The notes under the pieces are model-generated. The model was not told the DNA's origin, made no database searches, and worked only from the letters and a program-made list of their open reading frames with translations. A program made the translations under genes and the position numbers. A stretch of 64,000 nucleotides of DNA from JAFARE01 sp963777285. Its GTDB lineage: Bacteria > Chloroflexota > Dormibacteria > Aeolococcales > Aeolococcaceae. The first letter of the stretch is position 1. Each line of letters begins with the position of its first letter. Below, one piece after another: positions 34,611 to 43,540 of this stretch. The stretch is from NCBI GenBank assembly GCA_963777285.1, contig CAVZPR010000002.1, positions 248,001 to 312,000 of the forward strand, read 5' to 3'.

Positions 34611-36836
34611 GTGATGAGGCGGTGGGGTCGTTTCGTCCAGCGGCGACGCTGGTGGGTGCTCCTCCTCTCGATGCTGTGCTTCGCGGCGTCGGGCGTCGGA
34701 CTCGCCTCCGGCGGACAGCTGAAGAACGCGAGCGATTACGACGTCGAGTCCGTGCGCGCGGCGCGACTGGCCGCGCAACAGCTGCCGTCGGCGACGGGTA
34801 CTCCATTCACGCTGCTCTTCACGGATCGCTCGCTGACCTATTCCGATCCAACGTTCCATGCCGACCTGACGGCGGCGCTCTCCCGACTGCGTCGCGACCC
34901 ACGCGTGTCGTCGATCATCACGCCATACGACGGTCCCGCCGACGCGCGTCGACTCGTGTCAGGGGACGGCCACAGCGTCGCCGTCGACGTCGATGTCACC
35001 ACCGACTTCGCCACCACGCGCCAGCAGTTCGGCTCGCTGCGCGAGGAGGTGCGGCCGGGCCCATTCACCGTCGCCACGGCCGGCGACGCACCGCTCGCGT
35101 ACGACTTCGACACGTTGCTCGCCGGCGACCTGCGCCGCTCCGAGGTTGTGTCGCTGCCGCTGGCGCTGATCCTCCTCGTGATCGTGTTCGGCAGCGGCGT
35201 CGCAGCGCTGCTCTGCCTCGGCGTCGGCGTGCTGGCGGTGCTGGGCGGCGTCGGCGCGACGCTGGCGCTGGCGCACGCCGCGGACGTCTCGACCTACGCG
35301 GTGAACGTCGTCACGCTCGTCGGCCTCGGCATCGCCATCGACTATTCCCTGTTCGTGGTGACGCGCTTTCGCGAGGAGCTCGCCCGCGACGGCGACGTGG
35401 CGCGCTCGCTGGCGACGACCATGGCCACCGCGGGTCGGGCGATCGCGTTCAGCGGCATCACCGTGGCGATCGGCCTCGGCGGCCTCCTCTTCTACAACGG
35501 CACAGCACTGGTGTCGATGGGATATGCCGGAGCAATCGTGGTGGCAGCGTCCGTCATCTATGCGCTGACGTTCCTGCCCGCGATGCTGGCCATCCTCGGG
35601 CCGCGGGTCAACCGTCTCCGCGTCCCGATCCTGCAGCCACGACCCCTGGGCGAGGGCCTGTGGCACCGGCTGGCCACGTGGGTGATGCGCCGTCCCTGGC
35701 TCGTCCTGCTGCCCACCGTGGCGCTGCTCGTCGCCGGCGGCACCCCGTTTCTCAGCATCACGCTGGCCAACAGCGACGTGCAGCAGCTTCCGGTCACCGC
35801 CGAGTCGCGCATCGGCGCGGAGCTGCTGCAGACGTCGTTCCCCAACGCCGGCCAGAACACCATCGAGGCCGTGCTGCAGTTCGACCAGGGCGCGCCCACC
35901 TCGCCGGCGAACGTCGCCGCGGCATACCAGCTCAGCCGTCGCCTCGCGGCGCTCGCCGGCGTCGTCGCCGTGCGCAGCTACGTCGACGTCGTTCCCGGCC
36001 TCACCGCCGGCGGATACCAGCAGCTGTACCAGCGCCCACCGTCCCGGCTGCCCGCGGCGGCGCGCCAGGTGATCACGCGCCAGACGGGCGCGCACATCGC
36101 CGTGCTCGACGTGCAGACGCCGTACCTGACGACCAGTGACGCCGCGCACCAGCTGGTGCGCACCATCCGCGCCGCCGACGGCATCGCCGGCGGCAGCGTG
36201 CTCGTCACCGGCGACACCGCCTTCGACATCGACCTCGTCAACTACATGGTGCAGCACACCCCGCTCGCCGTCGCCTTCGTGGTGGTGAGCACCTTCGCCG
36301 TGCTGCTGCTCCTGCTGCGCTCCATCGCGCTGCCACTCAAGGCGGTGCTGATGAACGCGCTGTCGCTCAGCGCTGCGTTCGGCGCGCTGGTCTGGATCTT
36401 CGAGCAGGGTCACCTGTCCGGCTTCCTCGGGTTCACGCCGGGCGCGCTCGACCCCACCATCCCGGTGCTCCTGTTCTGCATCGTGTTCGGACTGTCGATG
36501 GATTACGAGGTCTTCCTGCTCACGCGGATGCAGGAGGCCTACCGCCGCAGTGGCGACAACCGAACCGCCGTCGCAGCGGGGCTGGAGCGCAGCGGGCGCA
36601 TCGTCACCGGCGCGGCCGCGATCATGGCCTGCGTCTTCCTCGCCTTCGCCCTGGCCAGCGTCGTGACCATCAAGGCGATCGGTCTGGGTATGGCGGTGGC
36701 CGTGGTCGTCGACGCAACCCTCGTGCGCGCGCTCGTCGTGCCCGCGCTCATGCGCCTGCTGGGCAGGGTCAACTGGTGGGCGCCGCGCTGGCTGCGCCAT
36801 CGCGCCACGACCGAGGAGGTGGCGGAAGCCGCCTGA
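34611..36836 (+). CDS. MMPL-family (RND-type) transporter
   Basis: The 741-residue protein has the twelve-helix MMPL layout: helix 1 (RRWWVLLLSMLCFAASGVGLA), an extracytoplasmic domain, helices 2-6 with TLVGLGIAIDYSLFVVTRFREEL, a second external domain, and helices 8-12 with VFGLSMDYEVFLLTRMQEAY. The GIAIDYSLF and GLSMDYEVF motifs carry the Asp-Tyr pairs that relay protons in MmpL3-like proteins. Family members export lipids, siderophores or antibiotics; the cargo is unknown. ATG 34614 is the in-frame alternative start. The gene is probably monocistronic. Confidence 0.92.
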   Translation: MMRRWGRFVQRRRWWVLLLSMLCFAASGVGLASGGQLKNASDYDVESVRAARLAAQQLPSATGTPFTLLFTDRSLTYSDPTFHADLTAALSRLRRDPRVSSIITPYDGPADARRLVSGDGHSVAVDVDVTTDFATTRQQFGSLREEVRPGPFTVATAGDAPLAYDFDTLLAGDLRRSEVVSLPLALILLVIVFGSGVAALLCLGVGVLAVLGGVGATLALAHAADVSTYAVNVVTLVGLGIAIDYSLFVVTRFREELARDGDVARSLATTMATAGRAIAFSGITVAIGLGGLLFYNGTALVSMGYAGAIVVAASVIYALTFLPAMLAILGPRVNRLRVPILQPRPLGEGLWHRLATWVMRRPWLVLLPTVALLVAGGTPFLSITLANSDVQQLPVTAESRIGAELLQTSFPNAGQNTIEAVLQFDQGAPTSPANVAAAYQLSRRLAALAGVVAVRSYVDVVPGLTAGGYQQLYQRPPSRLPAAARQVITRQTGAHIAVLDVQTPYLTTSDAAHQLVRTIRAADGIAGGSVLVTGDTAFDIDLVNYMVQHTPLAVAFVVVSTFAVLLLLLRSIALPLKAVLMNALSLSAAFGALVWIFEQGHLSGFLGFTPGALDPTIPVLLFCIVFGLSMDYEVFLLTRMQEAYRRSGDNRTAVAAGLERSGRIVTGAAAIMACVFLAFALASVVTIKAIGLGMAVAVVVDATLVRALVVPALMRLLGRVNWWAPRWLRHRATTEEVAEAA

Positions 36837-36894
36837 ACCAGCGCCGCCGGTCGTCCTCCCCGTGGCGTCAGGGACCGGATGCGATCATTGCGCC

Positions 36895-37548
36895 ATGACT
36901 GGTGAGCCGCGGCCGCTGCTGCGCGGATGGTCGCATGCAGTGGCTGTGGTGCCCGCACTGGCGGGCGCGGTCGTTCTCGTGGTGGCCACGCGCGGCGATC
37001 CGGCCAAGCAGGTGTCGCTGGCGGTGTACGGAACCGGGCTCACCCTGCTCTTCGCGATCAGCGCGCTGTACCACCGCGGCGGGTGGTCGCCCTCGTGGCG
37101 CGCCGCCTGGCGGCGCATCGACCACGCCAACATCTTCATCGTCATCGCGGCGACATACACGCCGGTCGCGGTCAACGTGCTCGATGGCTGGCTGCGGGTC
37201 GCCGTGCTGGTCACCATCTGGGTGACCGCGCTCATCGGTGCCAGCCTGGTGGCGGCGCCGATCCGCCTGCCACGAGCGGCGGCGGTGACGCTGTACATCG
37301 CGGTGGGATGGCTGGCGATTGTCATCACGCCCGCGCTGTACGCCCGCGTCGGGCTGGCTGCGCTGTGCCTTCTGCTCGCCGGCGGCGTCCTCTACTCGTT
37401 GGGGGCGACCGCATACGCGCTGCGCCGGCCGCGCCTCTGGCCGCGCGTTTTCGGCTACCACGAGGTGTTCCACCTCCTGGTCATCGCCGCCAGCGCCTCG
37501 TTCTTCGTCTTCATCGCGCTCACGGTGGTGCCCGCGACCCGAACCTAG
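36895..37548 (+). CDS. Hemolysin III / PAQR-family membrane protein
   Basis: The 217-residue protein has seven predicted helices and the family motifs: FAISALYHRGGW (the SxLYH motif with a metal-site His), RRIDHANIFIVIAATYTPVA (RxDHxxIxxxIxxTYTP) and the C-terminal FGYHEVFHLLVIAASASFFVFI with the other two His residues. It belongs to the YqfA/hemolysin III branch of zinc-binding PAQR proteins. Its physiological role is poorly known; hemolysis should not be assumed. ATG 36895 is chosen since upstream codons lack family sequence. Confidence 0.92.
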   Translation: MTGEPRPLLRGWSHAVAVVPALAGAVVLVVATRGDPAKQVSLAVYGTGLTLLFAISALYHRGGWSPSWRAAWRRIDHANIFIVIAATYTPVAVNVLDGWLRVAVLVTIWVTALIGASLVAAPIRLPRAAAVTLYIAVGWLAIVITPALYARVGLAALCLLLAGGVLYSLGATAYALRRPRLWPRVFGYHEVFHLLVIAASASFFVFIALTVVPATRT

Positions 37549-37596
37549 ACGCGCCGGCCGGGACGCGCCCTGGCACTCAGGTGCTTACATGCGGGG

Positions 37597-38952
37597 ATGG
37601 CACTGCCGGCCGGGCCGCCGCTGCCCGCGGCGCTGCAGACGCTGCTCTGGATAACCCGCCCGCTGGGGTTGATGGAGACATGCGCCGAGCGCTACGGCGA
37701 CATCTTCACGCTGCGCTTCACCGGCCTGGGCGTCTCGCAGCGCATCGTCTTCGTCGCCGATCCGGCAGGCGTGCGCCAGGTGTTCGCCGGCGACCCCGAC
37801 GCGCTCCGCGCGGGCAGTGCCAACGTGGCCCTGGGCGCGCTGCTCGGCGAGCACTCGCTGCTCCTGCTGGACGGCCCCGAGCACCTGCGCCAGCGCAAGC
37901 TGATGCTGCCGCCCTTCCACGGCGAACGCATGCGCGCGTACGAGGCCGTGATGCGGGACATGACGTTGGAGCGCATGTCGACGTGGCCCCGGCCCCAGGT
38001 CTTTCCGCTGCTGCCCGAGATGCAGCGCATCACCCTCGAGGTCATCCTCCGCGCCGTGTTCGGCTTCGACGACGACGACGCGAGGCGAAACGAGATGCGC
38101 ACGCTGCTGCAGCGCATGCTGGCCCTGGGCAGCGGCAGCGCACAGCTGGCGGCGCTCGCCTTCGCGCGGCACGAGGCAGGCGGCATGTCGCCGTGGGGTC
38201 GATTCGTCCGCGCCCAGCGTGCCGTCCGCGCCGCGCTGCAGGCGCAGATCGAGCACCGGCGAGCCGGCGGCCTCGAGGGCCACGACGACGTGCTGTCGCT
38301 GCTCATCGGCGCCCGCGACGAGGCGGGCAGGCCGCTCAGCGACGAGGAGCTGCGCGACGAGCTGGTCACGCTTCTTGTCGCGGGCCACGAGACCACCGCC
38401 ACCGCGCTGGCGTGGTCGTTCGACCTGCTGCTGCACCATCCGGCGACGCTGCAGGACGCGGTGCGCGCCGTCGATGCGGGTGACGCGCGCTACATCGACG
38501 CGGTCGCCAAGGAGGCGCTGCGCATCCGGCCGGTGGTGCCCATCGTCGCCCGCCACCTCCGGGCGCCGTTCACCGTCATGGGACACGAGCTGCCCGCGGG
38601 GTGCGTCGTCGCGCCGTGCATCTACCTGACGCAGCGGCACGCCGCCGTGTACCCGGAGCCCGAACGCTTCCGCCCCGAGCGGTTCCTCGAGGGCGCACCC
38701 GATCCCTATGCGTGGCTGCCCTTCGGTGGCGGCGTGCGCCGCTGTCTGGGCGCCAGCTTCGCGCAGATCGAGATCCGCACGGTGCTGGCCACCGTTCTCT
38801 CGGCGCTGCGGCTGCAGAGCGCCGCGCCCGCAGTCGCCGGCACCACGAGGCGGGCGGTCACGCTGGTGCCGCGCGGCGGCGTGCCGGTCCGTGTCGCGGC
38901 GACGCGAGCCGCACCGCAGCCCGTCGCCGGACGCGAGGCCGTCTCAGCCTGA
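37597..38952 (+). CDS. Cytochrome P450
   Basis: The 451-residue protein has all P450 landmarks: the I-helix LLVAGHETTATALAWSF, the K-helix KEALRIRP (ExxR), PERFRPERFLEG, and the heme loop PFGGGVRRCLGASFAQ with the cysteine ligand. It most resembles the bacterial CYP110/CYP1xx class I enzymes, which take electrons from ferredoxin; no redox partner is adjacent. The substrate is unknown. The start follows TTACAT by six bases with no Shine-Dalgarno, consistent with a leaderless transcript. The 3' end overlaps the convergent nucleotidyltransferase gene by nine bases. Confidence 0.93.
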   Translation: MALPAGPPLPAALQTLLWITRPLGLMETCAERYGDIFTLRFTGLGVSQRIVFVADPAGVRQVFAGDPDALRAGSANVALGALLGEHSLLLLDGPEHLRQRKLMLPPFHGERMRAYEAVMRDMTLERMSTWPRPQVFPLLPEMQRITLEVILRAVFGFDDDDARRNEMRTLLQRMLALGSGSAQLAALAFARHEAGGMSPWGRFVRAQRAVRAALQAQIEHRRAGGLEGHDDVLSLLIGARDEAGRPLSDEELRDELVTLLVAGHETTATALAWSFDLLLHHPATLQDAVRAVDAGDARYIDAVAKEALRIRPVVPIVARHLRAPFTVMGHELPAGCVVAPCIYLTQRHAAVYPEPERFRPERFLEGAPDPYAWLPFGGGVRRCLGASFAQIEIRTVLATVLSALRLQSAAPAVAGTTRRAVTLVPRGGVPVRVAATRAAPQPVAGREAVSA

Positions 38953-41478
38953 CGCGGGAAGCTCTCCCTCGCGCTCCGCGACCGGCTCCGGCGAGGGGTG
39001 CGCGCCGTTGACGCCGTGCTGCGCGTCGCGCACGCGCTTGGCGTAGTCGTTGACCAGCGCGCGGCCCGCGTCCTCGTCGGCCACGCTGGCCACGATGTGG
39101 TACGCGGGCTCGTCGGGATCGGGGCGCACCAGCACGAATCCGTCGTCGACGAACACTTTGATGCCGTCGACGAGGTCGACCGAGCTCTCGCGGTGGCTGT
39201 CCAGCAGGACGCGCATCACACGGCCCTTCGCCTCCCAGGGGCAGAACTCGGTTGCGGTGATGTACGCCGCCGACGGGAGCTGCGCGCGCTCCTCGCTGAG
39301 CGGGATGCCGATCGTGGCGCGCAGCTCCAGCAGCTTGACCACCGTGTACATGGCGTCGTACGCGCCGAAGTAGTACGGCCAGATGAAGCCGCCGTCGCCG
39401 TCGGTTGCGAGGCAGGTGCCCGGCATCGCCGAAGCCCGCAGCACCGCCGCCGGCTCGGCCGGCGTGGAGGTGAACGTGCCGCCCTGCTCGCGCACCAATG
39501 TGCTGATCCATTCGGGCGCCGCCGCGGGCGCGAGCACGATGCCGGGGCGGCTGCGCAGGAACCACGACGCGAGGATGCCGAAGGCCTCGTACGGCGACAG
39601 CGTGGCGCCGGTGTCGTCGATGATGATCAGCCGCTCACCGGTGGGGCTGATCATGCAGCCGACGTCGGCGTGCACCGTGCGGCTGATGAGCGCCGTCTCG
39701 TCGGGCACGCTGCGATGGTGCGGACCCTCGCGCAACCCGGCGTTGAGCGGGATCGTGGTCACGCCCAGCTCGTTGAGGATGCCGGGCAGCACGCCTGACG
39801 CCTCGCTGTAGTCGTAGTCGACCAGCAGGCGGAAGTTGGCCTCGCGGATGGCGCCGGCGTCGACGCTGGCCAGGAGGTGCTGCTGATAGTCGCGGATCGG
39901 CTCGACGTACTCGATGTCGCCCATCTCGTAGAAGGCAGCACGGCGGAAGTCCTCGCGGAACAGCAGGTTCTCCAGCTTGCGCTCGGCGCGCTTGTCGATC
40001 TGCAGGCCGTCGCTGTCGAGGAAGCGGATGTCAGCGCTGCGCTGGTCGAGGGGCGACACGATCACCTGGATTCCCGCGTCGCAGCGGCCGTCGCGCGTGG
40101 CGAACTGCGTGACCGGCACCGGGCACTCGCGCACGTCACGCACCAGGCCTCCGGCGCTGACGATGCCGCTGACGATTGCACGCTTGATCATGCGAGAGGA
40201 ACGCGCGTGGTCGCGGCCCACGGCGATGCGCGATCCCTTGGGCAACGTGGCTCCGAACGCCGCGCCCAGCCGGGCGCAGAACTCCGGGGTCAGCTCGACG
40301 TTGATGAGCCCGCCCATGCCGAAGGACGAGAAGAGCCCACGCCGCCACTCGCCCGCCCAGACCACCGACTCGTTCACCGTCGAGCCGGGTTCGATCTCCT
40401 TGTTGGGCCAGACCTTCACGCCGGCTCGCACGCGCGAGCCGCGCCCCACCAGGCAGTCGTCGCCCACCACGCTGTTCTCCTCGAGCAGCGTGTTGTTCTT
40501 CACCGTCACGTTGCGGCACACGATCGACTGGCGCAGCCGGCAGTGCTCGCCGATGTATGAATGCGGCCACACGATGCTGTTGCTCACCTTGGCGTAGTCG
40601 TCGACGATGGTGAAGCGGTCCACGATCGCGTGGTCGTTGATGAACGCACCCGCCTTGAGCTTCACCTCGTCGCCGATGTACGCCGGTCCCTCGATCTGCA
40701 CGCCGATGCCGAACTCGACGCCCTCGCCGATCCACGCCTCGCCGTCACGCCGGCCGGGGATGTGGCAGCGCACCTTGCCGTCGAGCGCATCCCAGTTGGC
40801 CTGCATGTAGGACTGGATCGAGCCGATGTCGCACCAGTAGTCCTCGACGGGAAGGCCGAGCAGCATCTGCTTGCGGCGCAGCATTGCCGGGAACACGTCC
40901 TGCGACCAGTCGGACGCCGTGTCCGGCTTGACGAGCTGCAGCACGCCCGGCTCGACCACGTAGATGCCGGTGTTGGCATGATCGCTGAACACCTCGCCCC
41001 AGGACGGCTTCTCCAGGAACCGCTTGACGTGGCCCTCGGGATCGGTGACCACCACGCCGTACTCCAGCGGGTTGGGCACCGAGCGCAGCACGATGGTCGC
41101 GTCGGTCCCCCGCTCGCGGTGCTGCGACACCACGGAGGTGAGGTCGATGTCCGTCAGAGCGTCGCCGCTGATCACCAGGAACGTCTCGTCGAGCAGGTGC
41201 GCGGCGTTGCGCACGCTCCCCGCCGTGCCCAGCGGGCGGTCCTCGACCACGTACTCGATGTTCATCCCCAGGTCGCCGCCGTCGCCGAGGTGGTTGCGGA
41301 TGTCGGCGCCGAGGTACGCGAGCGTGATGACGACGTCGTTGATGGAGTGCTCGCGCAGGAGTCGCAGGATGTGCTCGATGATCGGCGTGCCCGCCACCGG
41401 CACCAGCGGCTTGGGGTGGCGGCTCGTCAGTGGACGCAGCCGGGAGCCCTCTCCGCCCGCCATGACCACGGCTTTCAC
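38944..41478 (-). CDS. Mannose-1-phosphate guanylyltransferase-type nucleotidyltransferase fused to a degenerate phosphomannomutase-like domain
   Basis: The 844-residue protein starts at GTG 41478 behind a strong AGGAGGAG. Residues 1-230 are a sugar-nucleotidyltransferase: MKAVVMAGGEGSRLRPLTS, HPKPLVPVAGTP and VISGDALTDID. Residues about 240-375 are left-handed beta-helix hexapeptide repeats. From about 385 the sequence is phosphohexomutase-like (IAVGRDHARSSRMIKRAI), but the catalytic TASHNP loop reads IVSPLDQRS, the metal loop DGDADR reads SPTGERLI, and the phosphate loop is only RPDPDEP. The mutase half is therefore probably inactive and structural or regulatory. This long fusion is common in Actinobacteria, Chloroflexi and Cyanobacteria, and feeds GDP-mannose-type glycosylation such as the PMT system at 44-50 kb. 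Confidence 0.88.
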   Translation of the reverse strand: MKAVVMAGGEGSRLRPLTSRHPKPLVPVAGTPIIEHILRLLREHSINDVVITLAYLGADIRNHLGDGGDLGMNIEYVVEDRPLGTAGSVRNAAHLLDETFLVISGDALTDIDLTSVVSQHRERGTDATIVLRSVPNPLEYGVVVTDPEGHVKRFLEKPSWGEVFSDHANTGIYVVEPGVLQLVKPDTASDWSQDVFPAMLRRKQMLLGLPVEDYWCDIGSIQSYMQANWDALDGKVRCHIPGRRDGEAWIGEGVEFGIGVQIEGPAYIGDEVKLKAGAFINDHAIVDRFTIVDDYAKVSNSIVWPHSYIGEHCRLRQSIVCRNVTVKNNTLLEENSVVGDDCLVGRGSRVRAGVKVWPNKEIEPGSTVNESVVWAGEWRRGLFSSFGMGGLINVELTPEFCARLGAAFGATLPKGSRIAVGRDHARSSRMIKRAIVSGIVSAGGLVRDVRECPVPVTQFATRDGRCDAGIQVIVSPLDQRSADIRFLDSDGLQIDKRAERKLENLLFREDFRRAAFYEMGDIEYVEPIRDYQQHLLASVDAGAIREANFRLLVDYDYSEASGVLPGILNELGVTTIPLNAGLREGPHHRSVPDETALISRTVHADVGCMISPTGERLIIIDDTGATLSPYEAFGILASWFLRSRPGIVLAPAAAPEWISTLVREQGGTFTSTPAEPAAVLRASAMPGTCLATDGDGGFIWPYYFGAYDAMYTVVKLLELRATIGIPLSEERAQLPSAAYITATEFCPWEAKGRVMRVLLDSHRESSVDLVDGIKVFVDDGFVLVRPDPDEPAYHIVASVADEDAGRALVNDYAKRVRDAQHGVNGAHPSPEPVAEREGELPASG

Positions 41479-41553
41479 AGGGCTCCTCCTGCGCCGCGAG
41501 ACGCGCGCTCTGCCCTCTGCATCATAGGCCGCCCCCGCCTCGCGTTCGACCCA

Positions 41554-41928
41554 CTAGGGCTCCAGCGATCCCATGGGCACCGCTCGGTCCTCGATCCAGC
41601 GCGCCACCGTGGCCTCGTCGACGCGCCCGGCGCGCAGCCCCGAGATCATGCCCGCGGCCGCGCCCTGAGGCGCAAGCAGCTCGAACCCTTCATTCGCCAG
41701 CTGGCAGCACATCGCGAGCAGAGCGGTCGGTCCCGGCGCGACGGTGAAGGCGCGGCCGCGCGCCGCGCTCGCGGCCACCGCGGCGGCCCTGCGGAATGCG
41801 CTGTCGCCGGCGGCAGCGTGTTGCGGCACGGCAGCGCCAGCGTCGGGTTCAGGATCACGGCCGGCAAAGCGGCGCGCCGCGACGAGGTTGATGAAGCGCA
41901 GCTGGTCGCTGCTCAGGACACCGGCCAT
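41554..41928 (-). CDS. Doc/Fic-fold protein with a degenerate active site
   Basis: The 124-residue protein follows Doc (death-on-curing) along its length: LSSDQLRFINLVAARRFAG matches the Doc opening helix, FRRAAAVAASAARG the helix before the Fic loop, TALLAMCCQLANEGFELL the helix after it, and AGMISGLRAGRVDEATVARWI the C-terminal helices. The Fic motif, HxFxDxNKR in Doc, reads RAFTVAPGP here, so the catalytic His, Asn and Arg are missing and phosphotransfer is unlikely. It starts one base after the stop of a 52-residue gene, like a toxin-antitoxin pair. The role is unknown; a regulator derived from Doc is one possibility. Confidence 0.65.
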   Translation of the reverse strand: MAGVLSSDQLRFINLVAARRFAGRDPEPDAGAAVPQHAAAGDSAFRRAAAVAASAARGRAFTVAPGPTALLAMCCQLANEGFELLAPQGAAAGMISGLRAGRVDEATVARWIEDRAVPMGSLEP

Positions 41929-41929
41929 T

Positions 41930-42088
41930 TCAGCGCGCCAGCTCGACGAGCGCCTCTTCGTACCTCAGCAGGTTGGACAGCAGCGCCTGGACGAAACCAT
42001 CATCGAGGCGCTGCGCCCACTCCTCCACCTCGTCACCGCGCAGCTCCAGCTCCCCAGCGCGGGCGCGCAGCAGCGGCAGGGTGTCCAC
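41930..42088 (-). CDS. Small helical protein (52 residues) paired with the Doc-like gene
   Basis: From GTG 42088 the product reads VDTLPLLRARAGELELRGDEVEEWAQ..., is mostly acidic and Leu-rich, and ends in a Tyr-Glu-Glu-Ala-Leu helix. It is predicted to be all-helical. Its stop and the ATG of the Doc-like gene are one base apart (TGAAATG), so the two are translated together. A TACGCT hexamer lies six bases before the GTG. Size and position suit an antitoxin, but the sequence is not Phd-like and I know no family. Confidence 0.55.
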   Translation of the reverse strand: MDTLPLLRARAGELELRGDEVEEWAQRLDDGFVQALLSNLLRYEEALVELAR

Positions 42089-42094
42089 GGAAGC

Positions 42095-42100
42095 AGCGTA
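42095..42100 (-). promoter_or_regulatory. -10 hexamer (TACGCT) for a leaderless start of the 52-residue gene
   Basis: On the minus strand TACGCT is followed by GCTTCC and then the GTG start. The six-base spacing matches the other leaderless candidates. It lies in the 25-base gap after the glycosyltransferase stop, so read-through from that gene is the alternative. Confidence 0.45.
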
Positions 42101-42113
42101 GCAAGCAGCGCGC

Positions 42114-43427
42114 TCAGCCGCGCTGCGTGCGCGGGCGCGCGGCGCCGTCGGGAGGCAGGCTCACGCGTTGGTGCAGGCACATGAACCGCAGCCTCTCGAG
42201 CAGCCCGTCGACCACGAGCGGCCAGGCGAAGTCGGCGGCGTCGCGCCGGGCTGCCCGGCGCAGGCGTCGCGGCAGCGCCGGCTGCTCCACCAGGCCGCGC
42301 AGCGCGCTGGCCACCTCCGCCGGGTCGTCGGTCTCGATGACGATCGCGTTGCCGTATGGCCGCGCGTACTCCTCGCCGGTGGCGCCCACCATGGCCACGC
42401 CGCCCGCCGCCATCGCCTCGAGGCCCACCAGCCCGAACGGCTCGTGGCCAGAGTTGGCCAGAACCGCGGTGGCGGCCGCGTTGATCTCGGCGATCAGAGC
42501 GTCGGGCAGGAACCGGCTCAGGTTGACGATGGGCGCTCCGTCCGTCTGGTTGAGCGCGGCAACCACGCCCGAGGCGTCCTCGACGGAGTCGTACCAGTCG
42601 ACGACGGTGAGCCCGATCGAGCGGGCGAAGCCCAGCACCTGAGCACCGAACGGCTCGATGCCGCCGCGCATCAGCAGCCGTGCCGGCAGCCCCTCCGAGC
42701 GCAGCTCTGCGATCGCGGCCACGGCCTGGTGCCAGCGCTTGTCAGGGCTGAAGCGACCGATCTTGAAGGCCAGACAGGAGGTCTCCGCAGCCGCGCGGAT
42801 GGCGCGCACGGCGCCGCCGTCCACCGGTGCCAGCGCCGATTCCGGGATGCCGTTGGGAATGACGACGGGGTTCACGTCGTACTGCCACATCAGATGCTTC
42901 ATGTAGCGGCTCACCGTGGTGACCGAGGAGACGAAGCTCAGCGCCGTCCAGTCGATGCCGCCGAAGCCGAAGTCGTTGTTGGCGTTCCAGAGCAGCACGG
43001 CGCGGTCGCGCAGTCCCTCCGCGTAGAGCCTGTCGCTGAGCACGCGGCAGAACTCGGCCGTGTGCCATTCCTCGCAGAGCACGGCGACCACGCGACCGGC
43101 CGCGGCGGCCGGGCGGAACACCGTCTCCAGCAGGTGTCCAGGGAGGGTGCGCGAGAGCTCGGCGCGCTTCTCCCATTCGCCCTCGTACACGCCGGACAGG
43201 TGCCTGCGGCTGATCTCCTGGCACCAGCGCACCAGGTTCACGCCGGCGTCGGTTTCGCGGTGTGGCTTCGCCGGATCACCGACGAATACCAGCGTGGTGC
43301 TGAAGCCCTGCGCCGCCAGGGCGCGGCACAGCTCGCGGGCGCGGACGCCGAGGCCGCCTGCCTGGCTGTACTGATCCGGCCCCTCGAAGGACACCATCAC
43401 GATCTCGAGGGTGCGCGGGGTGAACAT
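42114..43427 (-). CDS. Glycosyltransferase family 4-like (GT-B) protein
   Basis: The 437-residue protein starts IVMVSFEGPDQYSQAGGLGVRARELCRALAAQG, the Gly-rich first strand-loop of starch-synthase-like GT-B enzymes. It has VTTVSRYMKHLMWQY and VVIPNGIPESAL in the linker. The donor-binding C-terminal domain shows FKIGRFSPDKRWHQAV and the E-x7-E motif region ANSGHEPFGLVGLEAMAAGG. A retaining glycosyltransferase using a nucleotide sugar is likely; donor and acceptor are unknown. ATG 43427 is preceded by AACTGT-N6, compatible with leaderless initiation. The longer frame to 43616 is Arg/Pro-rich and unlikely to be coding. Confidence 0.88.
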   Translation of the reverse strand: MFTPRTLEIVMVSFEGPDQYSQAGGLGVRARELCRALAAQGFSTTLVFVGDPAKPHRETDAGVNLVRWCQEISRRHLSGVYEGEWEKRAELSRTLPGHLLETVFRPAAAAGRVVAVLCEEWHTAEFCRVLSDRLYAEGLRDRAVLLWNANNDFGFGGIDWTALSFVSSVTTVSRYMKHLMWQYDVNPVVIPNGIPESALAPVDGGAVRAIRAAAETSCLAFKIGRFSPDKRWHQAVAAIAELRSEGLPARLLMRGGIEPFGAQVLGFARSIGLTVVDWYDSVEDASGVVAALNQTDGAPIVNLSRFLPDALIAEINAAATAVLANSGHEPFGLVGLEAMAAGGVAMVGATGEEYARPYGNAIVIETDDPAEVASALRGLVEQPALPRRLRRAARRDAADFAWPLVVDGLLERLRFMCLHQRVSLPPDGAARPRTQRG

Positions 43428-43516
43428 CGCCGCACAGTTTGCGAAACCGGCGCGCTGGGTCGCCGGCTCCCTCGGCGGAACCCCCCTCGACCTCTCGGGG
43501 CTGTCGCAGCGACCAT

Positions 43517-43540
43517 GGGCGGGGTCTCGCGACCCCGCCC
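43517..43540. other. Perfect 10-bp-stem hairpin in the 237-bp gap upstream of the glycosyltransferase
   Basis: GGGCGGGGTC, a TCGC loop and GACCCCGCCC form an uninterrupted stem in the gap 43,428-43,664. There is no T-run on either side, so it is not a standard terminator. The remaining gap sequence is G+C-rich with further short self-complementary stretches and no gene. It could be part of a structured 5' leader or a terminator of another type for the amidohydrolase operon, whose convergent partner is absent. Confidence 0.45.

Noticed and set aside
34959..36800. 613-codon minus-strand frame opposite the MMPL gene
   Set aside because: It is composed almost only of Arg, His, Gln, Asp and Glu, as expected for antisense of a membrane protein gene.
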